Below are positions 58,646 to 64,000 of a stretch of DNA of 64,000 bases, in pieces. The notes below the pieces were generated by a model. The model made no database searches. It was not told the origin of the DNA and worked only from the letters and a program-made list of their open reading frames with translations. Numbering within the stretch: the first letter of the stretch is position 1; every line of letters starts with the position of its first letter. The DNA is taken from assembly GCF_002210165.1 (NCBI RefSeq), contig NZ_AQQP01000012.1, positions 62,001 through 126,000 on the forward strand, in the 5' to 3' direction. The stretch comes from Phaeobacter sp. 22II1-1F12B. Lineage in GTDB: Bacteria; Pseudomonadota; Alphaproteobacteria; Rhodobacterales; Rhodobacteraceae. The translations under genes and the position numbers were made by a program.

Positions 58646-59860
58646 TTAGCGGTCGACCTCGCCGAACACGATGTCCATCGTGCCGATAATCGCCGCGACA
58701 TCCGCAAGCTGGTGCCCGCCGGCGACGTGATCCATCGCCTGCAGATGCAGGAACCCGGGCGCACGCAGCTTGGCGCGGTACGGCTTGTTGGTGCCATCGG
58801 CAACAAGGTAGACGCCGAATTCGCCCTTGGGCGCCTCGACGGCTGCATAGACCTCACCCGCGGGCACGTGGAAGCCCTCGGTGTAAAGCTTGAAGTGATG
58901 GATCAGCGATTCCATCGAAGTCTTCATGTCAGTCCGCGACGGGGGCGTGATCTTGCCCCGTGCCAAGACATCGCCCGGCTCTTCGCGCAGCTTTGCGATG
59001 GCCTGCTGAATGATCTTGATCGACTGGCGCATCTCTTCCATGCGGACGAGGTAACGATCGTAGCAGTCGCCGTTTTTGCCGACCGGGATCTTGAAGTCGA
59101 ATTCGTCGTAGCATTCGTAGGGCTGCGAACGGCGCAGGTCCCAAGCGAGGCCAGAGCCACGCACCATCACGCCCGAGAAACCGTATTGCTGGATTTCTTC
59201 CTCGGTAACGATGCCGATATCGACGTTACGCTGCTTGAAAATGCGGTTTTCGCTGAGCAACCCGTCGATATCTTCCAGCCGTTGCGGAAACTTGTGCGAC
59301 CACGCCTCGATATCGTCGATCAGATCGTCGGGAAGGTCCTGATGGACACCGCCGGGACGAAAATAAGCCGCGTGCAGACGCGCGCCGCAGGCCCGTTCGT
59401 AAAATATCATCAGGTCTTCGCGTTCCTCGAAGCCCCAGAGCGGCGGCGTCAGCGCCCCCACGTCCATCGCCTGCGTCGTCACGTTCAGCAGGTGGTTCAG
59501 GATGCGGCCGATCTCTGAGAAGAGCACGCGGATCAGCGAGGCGCGGCGCGGCACCTGAACGCCGGTCAGCTTTTCAATGGCCAGACACCAGGCGTGTTCC
59601 TGATTCATCGGTGCCACGTAATCGAGCCGGTCGAAATAAGGCAGGTTTTGCAGATAGGTCCGCGATTCCATCAGCTTTTCGGTGCCGCGGTGCAGCAGAC
59701 CGATATGCGGGTCGCAACGTTCGACGATTTCACCGTCGAGTTCGAGCACAAGCCGAAGAACCCCGTGCGCCGCAGGGTGTTGCGGGCCGAAGTTGATGTT
59801 GAAATTGCGGATCTTCTGTTCGCCGGTAAGGGCGTCTTCGAAACCTTTGGAGCCGTCCAT
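58646..59860 (-). CDS. nuoD: NADH-quinone oxidoreductase subunit D
   Basis: 49-kDa-type subunit that forms the quinone-reducing site of complex I. 404 residues. [37 protein letters not shown] and [10 protein letters not shown] are canonical. ATG 59860 overlaps the nuoC TGA (TGATG); GTG 59863 is a one-codon-longer alternative. GGAGG lies just upstream. Confidence 0.97.
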   Translation of the reverse strand: MDGSKGFEDALTGEQKIRNFNINFGPQHPAAHGVLRLVLELDGEIVERCDPHIGLLHRGTEKLMESRTYLQNLPYFDRLDYVAPMNQEHAWCLAIEKLTGVQVPRRASLIRVLFSEIGRILNHLLNVTTQAMDVGALTPPLWGFEEREDLMIFYERACGARLHAAYFRPGGVHQDLPDDLIDDIEAWSHKFPQRLEDIDGLLSENRIFKQRNVDIGIVTEEEIQQYGFSGVMVRGSGLAWDLRRSQPYECYDEFDFKIPVGKNGDCYDRYLVRMEEMRQSIKIIQQAIAKLREEPGDVLARGKITPPSRTDMKTSMESLIHHFKLYTEGFHVPAGEVYAAVEAPKGEFGVYLVADGTNKPYRAKLRAPGFLHLQAMDHVAGGHQLADVAAIIGTMDIVFGEVDR

Positions 59861-60465
59861 CACTTGGCCTCCGTTTTCTCATCGCCGGGCAGGATGTATT
59901 CGGCACCTTCCCACGGGCTCATGAAATCGAACTGGCGATATTCCTGCACCAGCGAAACAGGTTCGTACACGACCCGCTTCTGGGTCTCGTCATAGCGAAC
60001 TTCGGTATATCCTGTGGTCGGGAAATCCTTGCGCAGCGGATGCCCCCGGAACCCGTAATCGGTCAGGATGCGGCGCAGGTCAGGATGACCCGAGAAGATA
60101 ATACCGAACATATCATAGACTTCGCGCTCGAACCAATCCGCAGAGGGGTGGATTTCAGTGATCGACGGCACGAGATCTTCTTCGCGGATGGAAACACGCA
60201 GACGAATCCGGTGGTTCTGGTACATCGACAGGAAGTGGTAGACGACGTCAAACCGCTTGGGACGTTCCGGGTAATCGACACCGGTGATATCCACCAGCGA
60301 ACTGAAACGGCAGGTCGCGTCGGTTTTCAGGAACTCGACAAACCCTTTGATATTGGCCGGGGTCACGTCGACGTTCAGTTCTCTATGGGTAACGTCCCAC
60401 GACAGAACACAATCCGGACGCTTCAATTCGATATGTTCGCCCAGTTCCTTGAGTGCATCGCTCAT
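59860..60465 (-). CDS. nuoC: NADH-quinone oxidoreductase subunit C
   Basis: 30-kDa-type peripheral subunit of complex I. 201 residues. [47 protein letters not shown] are signature segments. Separate from nuoD here, unlike the E. coli fusion. Its start overlaps nuoB by four bases. Confidence 0.97.
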   Translation of the reverse strand: MSDALKELGEHIELKRPDCVLSWDVTHRELNVDVTPANIKGFVEFLKTDATCRFSSLVDITGVDYPERPKRFDVVYHFLSMYQNHRIRLRVSIREEDLVPSITEIHPSADWFEREVYDMFGIIFSGHPDLRRILTDYGFRGHPLRKDFPTTGYTEVRYDETQKRVVYEPVSLVQEYRQFDFMSPWEGAEYILPGDEKTEAK

Positions 60466-61082
60466 CGTACGATTGTCCCCGTGCGGCGAATTTTCCGTTG
60501 CAGCTGCATCAGCCCATAAAGAAGGGCTTCGGCGGTCGGCGGGCAGCCTGGCACATAGATGTCGACGGGCACGATCCGGTCGCAGCCGCGCACGACGGAA
60601 TAGGAATAGTGGTAATAGCCACCTCCGTTGGCGCAGGACCCCATCGAGATCACATAGCGCGGTTCGGGCATCTGGTCGTACACCTTGCGCAGGGCCGGTG
60701 CCATCTTGTTGGTCAGCGTGCCCGCCACGATCATGACGTCGGACTGGCGCGGAGAGGCGCGCGGCGCGATGCCAAAGCGTTCGGCATCGTAGCGCGGCAT
60801 AGAGGTATGCATCATTTCAACCGCGCAACAGGCCAGACCGAAGGTCATCCAGTGCAGCGAACCGGTACGCGCCCAGTTGATCAGATCCTCGGTCGAGGTC
60901 AGGATAAAGCCCTTGTCCTGAAGATCCTTGTTGAGGCTTTGAACAGCGGTCTCGCCTTCGAATACCGGCGGCTGGTGCTGAACGTCCGCCATGCTGGACG
61001 GGCCGGATTTCACGCGCGGGGTCTGATCCCCCTGCCCCTGTGTCCGCGTCACGAGGGCGTCCTGTTGGTTATCTACTGCCAT
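60462..61082 (-). CDS. nuoB: NADH-quinone oxidoreductase subunit B
   Basis: Carries the terminal [4Fe-4S] cluster N2 next to the quinone site. 206 residues. Ligands: tandem Cys in LACCAVEMM, Cys in [11 protein letters not shown] and VPGCPPTAE. The first ~40 residues are variable, so an internal start (for example MADVQHQ) is possible; ATG 61082 has AGGGGCG upstream and overlaps nuoA by ten bases. Confidence 0.96.
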   Translation of the reverse strand: MAVDNQQDALVTRTQGQGDQTPRVKSGPSSMADVQHQPPVFEGETAVQSLNKDLQDKGFILTSTEDLINWARTGSLHWMTFGLACCAVEMMHTSMPRYDAERFGIAPRASPRQSDVMIVAGTLTNKMAPALRKVYDQMPEPRYVISMGSCANGGGYYHYSYSVVRGCDRIVPVDIYVPGCPPTAEALLYGLMQLQRKIRRTGTIVR

Positions 61083-61438
61083 TCGAGCGCCCCTTTCTTC
61101 CATTCATAGGCAAAGCCGATGGTCAGCACGGCGAGGAATACCATCATCGACCAGAAGCCGACCATGCTCACATCCTTGAACGACACGGCCCAGGGGAAGA
61201 GGAAAGCGATCTCAAGATCGAAGATGATGAAGAGAATCGAGACGAGGTAGAACCTTACGTCGAATTTCATCCGCGCATCGTCGAATGCGTTGAACCCGCA
61301 TTCGTAGGCAGAAACTTTTTCCGGGTCCGGGTTACGGACCGCCAGAACAGCCGCCGCGAGGATCAGGATTGCTCCGAGACCTATTGCGACAGCCAAAAAC
61401 ACCAGAATGGGGAGGTATTCCCGCAACATCTCTTCCAC
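61073..61438 (-). CDS. nuoA: NADH-quinone oxidoreductase subunit A
   Basis: Small three-helix membrane subunit and first gene of the operon. 121 residues. [43 protein letters not shown] carries the conserved Cys loop and acidic residues. It starts with GTG at 61438 after AAAGGAGCC; ATG 61429 is the alternative. Confidence 0.96.
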   Translation of the reverse strand: MEEMLREYLPILVFLAVAIGLGAILILAAAVLAVRNPDPEKVSAYECGFNAFDDARMKFDVRFYLVSILFIIFDLEIAFLFPWAVSFKDVSMVGFWSMMVFLAVLTIGFAYEWKKGALEWQ

Positions 61439-61504
61439 GAGTGGCTCCTTTTGCTACGCACCCCTGAAAGGTTGCGCCGTCAAGTGGCATGTTGACCTTG
61501 GCCT

Positions 61505-61533
61505 TGTGTATCCCCGTGTTCCGGGAGGGTCAA
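61505..61533 (-). promoter_or_regulatory. nuoA: Candidate nuo operon promoter
   Basis: On the minus strand TTGACC (61533-61528), 17-base spacer, TACACA (61510-61505). It would give an untranslated leader of about 60 bases before nuoA. The -10 is a weak match. A second TTGACG lies nearer the gene. Confidence 0.4.
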
Positions 61534-61639
61534 CGGGGCCAGACCGCTCTTGATGCGGCTCATATCGCCGCAGAAGCGGAATATGTTCAAATGATTAACA
61601 CTTTTTGCGCCGCATTGCGGCGAATGCGCGTCTTTGCGG

Positions 61640-62425
61640 CTACGCCACGATCCACGGCGCCTTTTCCTTGCGGAAAAATGCGCCGACTCCCTCGACCGCT
61701 TCGGTGGTTTCCCATTGCCGGGCCAGCGCACGAATGGTGCGGTCGATGACTTCTTCGTCGATCGTCAGCCCGAAAGAGCGGGCAAGCCGCTTGGATTCGG
61801 CCACGGCGCTTGGCGCACAGGAAAGATACGGCACGACCTCGGCTTCGACGGCCTGTTCCAGATGGTCAGGGGCGACGACTCGCGAGATCAGGCCAAGGTT
61901 GATCGCTTCGGTCGCGTCAAAGATACGCGCGGACATGAAAACACGACGCGCCATCGCCTCTCCCATCCGGGCAAGGCAGTATGGGCTGATCGTAGCCGGG
62001 ATCAAACCCAGCCGGGTTTCGGTAAAGCCAAGCTTGGCGTGATCGACCGCGATGGCGACGTCACAGACGCTGATCAGGCCCAGCCCCCCGCCAAAGGCGT
62101 TGCCCTGAACGGCGCCGATCACGGGTTGCGGCAGCGTGTTCATCGCAAAAAGCATATCTGCGAGCTTGCGCGCTTCGCGGTAGCGGGTTTCGCCATCTGC
62201 CGCCATCTGCTCTTGCATCCATTTCAGGTCGCCGCCAGCGCAAAAGGTTTTACCCGCACCGGTGAGCACGACAACCCGGATCGCGGAATCGGCAGCGATG
62301 GTTGCGGCGGCCTCGGTCAGCTCGGCGATCATCCGGGCTGACATCGCGTTGTGCTTTCCCGAGCGTTCCAGCGTCAGGTGCGCGACGCCGCGTTCATCCG
62401 TCGTAAGCGCAATCTCTTCAAACAT
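61640..62425 (-). CDS. liuC: Enoyl-CoA hydratase family, probable methylglutaconyl-CoA hydratase
   Basis: Leucine degradation: hydrates 3-methylglutaconyl-CoA to HMG-CoA. 261 residues. Crotonase motifs: GKTFCAGGDLKWM for the oxyanion hole and GNAFGGGLGLISVCDVAIA with GFTETRLGLIPATISPY. The specific assignment rests on its place after the HMG-CoA lyase gene, which it overlaps by eight bases. Confidence 0.88.
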   Translation of the reverse strand: MFEEIALTTDERGVAHLTLERSGKHNAMSARMIAELTEAAATIAADSAIRVVVLTGAGKTFCAGGDLKWMQEQMAADGETRYREARKLADMLFAMNTLPQPVIGAVQGNAFGGGLGLISVCDVAIAVDHAKLGFTETRLGLIPATISPYCLARMGEAMARRVFMSARIFDATEAINLGLISRVVAPDHLEQAVEAEVVPYLSCAPSAVAESKRLARSFGLTIDEEVIDRTIRALARQWETTEAVEGVGAFFRKEKAPWIVA

Positions 62426-63287
62426 GCGCTTCCTGCTCTCCGCGCATGGAGCGGGCCATCTGGGCCGCCTGGTTGATCACGTCCATATCGAGGCCGGTAT
62501 CGTAGCCGAGCCTTTCAAGATGCGCCGCAACAGCCTCGGTCGCCACATTGCCCGCCGCGCCGGGTGCGTATGGGCAGCCGCCAAGCCCGCCAACGGCCGC
62601 GTCGAAGACCCTCACGCCAAGGGACAGAGCGGCGTCGATATTCGCGAGCGCGCGCCCGGAAGTGTCGTGGAAATGCCCGGCCAGACGCCCGACCGGGATG
62701 ACATCTCGCACTTTGAGCAGCATGCGGGCGATACTGTCGGGTGTGGCCTTACCCAACGTGTCGCCCAGCGAGATCTCGTAGCATCCCATTGCAAAGAGGC
62801 GGTCCGCAACCGCGGCCACCTGCGATGGTGCGGTGGGACCGTCAAACGGGCAGTCCGTCACACAGGAAACATATCCACGAACCGGGAGGTCGATATGGCG
62901 CGCGGCCTCGAGGATCGGCGCGAAGCGGTCGAGCGATTCCTCGATGCTGGCATTGATATTGGCGCGGCTGAAACCTTCACTGGCCGAGGCAAAGACAGCA
63001 ATTTCATCAGCCTTTGCAGCAAGCGCATCCTCGTAGCCACGCATGTTGGGCGTCAAAGCGGCATATCGCACGCCATTGGCACGCTTGATGCCCATGAGAA
63101 CCTCGCCACTGCCTGCCATCTGCGGCACCCACTTGGGGCTGACGAAACTGGCGCATTCGATGCGCTTGAAGCCAGCGTTGCTCAGGCAATCGACGAGTTC
63201 GATCTTTTCCGAGACCGGAATTTCGCGTTTTTCGTTCTGCAGACCGTCGCGCGGACCGACCTCAAAGATTTCAACATATCCCGTCAT
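62418..63287 (-). CDS. liuE: Hydroxymethylglutaryl-CoA lyase
   Basis: Cleaves HMG-CoA to acetyl-CoA and acetoacetate in leucine degradation. 289 residues. The TIM-barrel metal motif VGPRDGLQNEK, AGHFHDTSG, and the catalytic-Cys loop GLGGCPYAPGAAGN are all present. 63 bases after the carboxylase alpha gene and overlapping liuC. Confidence 0.95.
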   Translation of the reverse strand: MTGYVEIFEVGPRDGLQNEKREIPVSEKIELVDCLSNAGFKRIECASFVSPKWVPQMAGSGEVLMGIKRANGVRYAALTPNMRGYEDALAAKADEIAVFASASEGFSRANINASIEESLDRFAPILEAARHIDLPVRGYVSCVTDCPFDGPTAPSQVAAVADRLFAMGCYEISLGDTLGKATPDSIARMLLKVRDVIPVGRLAGHFHDTSGRALANIDAALSLGVRVFDAAVGGLGGCPYAPGAAGNVATEAVAAHLERLGYDTGLDMDVINQAAQMARSMRGEQEAHV

Positions 63288-63350
63288 GTCAGGTTCTCCC
63301 TCTCTGGGCCGGTCCGTCGGATTACCTCCGAGCGCGCACCGCCATCTTGA

Positions 63351-64000
63351 TCATTCCAACGCTTCCAGCCGGACCAGCGCTGCACCGCTGTCGACCTGAT
63401 CGCCCGCCTTGGCAAGCACTTCTGCCACGACGCCATCGCGGGCGGCCAGCAGTGAATGCTCCATTTTCATCGCTTCCAGAACCGCCAGCCGATCTCCTTC
63501 GCTGACAGAGGCACCTGCCTCGGCGTAGATCGCCTTGACGAGTCCCGGCATCGGCGCTTCGATCAGATTTCCATCGCCGTGGCTGCCTGCCACGCGATCA
63601 AACGGATCGACTGCTTCGAAAGCGAACCCATACCCATCAAACACGGTTACCGTTGATCCGGCAATGGCGAAATCCGGTATCGCCCGGTCGTCCACCAGCC
63701 ACGTCCCCGAGATGCGTTCGGCAGTGACTGTGGTGCCATCCACATCCCAGTTTTGACGGTTCTGCCCTTCGACATCGACTTTCAGGGTCAGGATTTCTCC
63801 CTGCCATGAGAGCCGGACAGTTTGCGACAAAGGTGACCAGAGCGAAAAGCCCCTCTCCCAGTTCGAGTCGACCAGATTGGTTACAGCCATGGCTGCCACC
63901 ACCGCATGACGCGGATCCGGTTCAGGCGCGGAGACGAGTGCGTCGATGTCGCGACCGATCAAGCCGGTATCGACGTCGCCTTTGGCGAAACCTGCATGAC
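63351..64000 (-). CDS. liuD: Methylcrotonyl-CoA carboxylase biotin-containing subunit (partial, C-terminal part)
   Basis: The C-terminal ~215 residues of the biotin carboxylase/BCCP subunit; the frame is open to the window edge and the N-terminus lies outside. The biotinyl-lysine motif EAMKMEH is in a lipoyl-type fold after APMPGLVKAIYAEAG, ending LVRLEALE. Assignment to methylcrotonyl rather than propionyl- or acetyl-CoA carboxylase comes from the adjacent leucine genes. birA in this window could supply its biotin. Confidence 0.9.
   Translation of the reverse strand, partial: HAGFAKGDVDTGLIGRDIDALVSAPEPDPRHAVVAAMAVTNLVDSNWERGFSLWSPLSQTVRLSWQGEILTLKVDVEGQNRQNWDVDGTTVTAERISGTWLVDDRAIPDFAIAGSTVTVFDGYGFAFEAVDPFDRVAGSHGDGNLIEAPMPGLVKAIYAEAGASVSEGDRLAVLEAMKMEHSLLAARDGVVAEVLAKAGDQVDSGAALVRLEALE

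Noticed and set aside
61608-61622. CGCCGCA-T-TGCGGCG palindrome near the end of liuC as a terminator
   Set aside because: No T-tract on the relevant strand (A-run instead); could be chance in GC-rich DNA.

Overview
The window looks like a chromosomal segment of a GC-rich alphaproteobacterium of the Rhodobacteraceae (Roseobacter/Rhodobacter group). The reasons are: a complete 14-subunit nuo operon carrying the small extra genes typical of that family (DUF5337, DUF5333, a carboxymuconolactone-decarboxylase-like protein, NuoE with a helix-hairpin-helix tail); RNase J rather than an obvious RNase E; the tatABC - DUF815 order; DUF1194; and dispersed hairpin sequences around a TTTGGGTCA-N-AAATAnTCCC core. 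No tRNA, rRNA, CRISPR array, integrase or insertion sequence was seen. This assignment is an inference from gene content and protein resemblance, with no database search.

Layout. 1-908: start of a MoxR-type AAA ATPase (minus strand, cut by the window edge). 1088-5452: three tandem family-2 glycosyltransferases; the middle one carries an N-terminal domain that looks like a decayed sulfotransferase. 5536-6495: a conserved protein of unknown function. 6544-11921: pyrC, a lysine-rich RTX-type secreted protein, pyrE (preceded by a leader ORF and a terminator, a probable attenuator) and dnaB. 12017-19808: a rightward run of DUF1194, alr, mlaE, mlaF, pqiA-like, radA, cvpA-like and purF. 19952-21584: a low-density, AT-richer stretch with small membrane proteins. 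21667-25095: an SDR protein, surE, pcm and an nlpD-like lipoprotein. 25113-28040 (minus): GFA family protein, DUF815 ATPase, tatC, tatB, tatA. 28264-28923: a YafY-type regulator behind a perfect palindrome. 29011-32086 (minus): an orphan ABC ATPase, an AlkC-like DNA glycosylase and an SDR protein. 32229-35036: a Hint-associated N-domain protein without its Hint domain, an orphan BrnA-like protein (minus) and prfC. 35139-37108: a second lysine-rich RTX protein and a fourth glycosyltransferase without a usable in-frame start codon. 37298-39208: DEAD-box helicase and OsmC. 39451-61438 (minus): the nuo operon in the order A-B-C-D-E-F-G-H-I-J-K-L-M-N with inserted small genes, followed by birA, coaX and rnj. 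61640-64000 (minus): part of the leucine-degradation (liu) operon.

How the genes work together. The nuo run encodes respiratory complex I, and short gaps or stop/start overlaps suggest translational coupling nearly throughout, including most of the inserted genes. alr-mlaE-mlaF-pqiA, nlpD-like, tat and the lipoproteins belong to envelope biogenesis. pyrC, pyrE and purF supply nucleotides beside dnaB and radA. The liu genes convert methylcrotonyl-CoA to acetoacetate and acetyl-CoA. The glycosyltransferases and the two RTX proteins form the variable, surface-directed part of the window. The points most worth checking are the pyrE leader, the frame-disrupted glycosyltransferase, the sulfotransferase-like fusion, and the accessory proteins embedded in the nuo operon.
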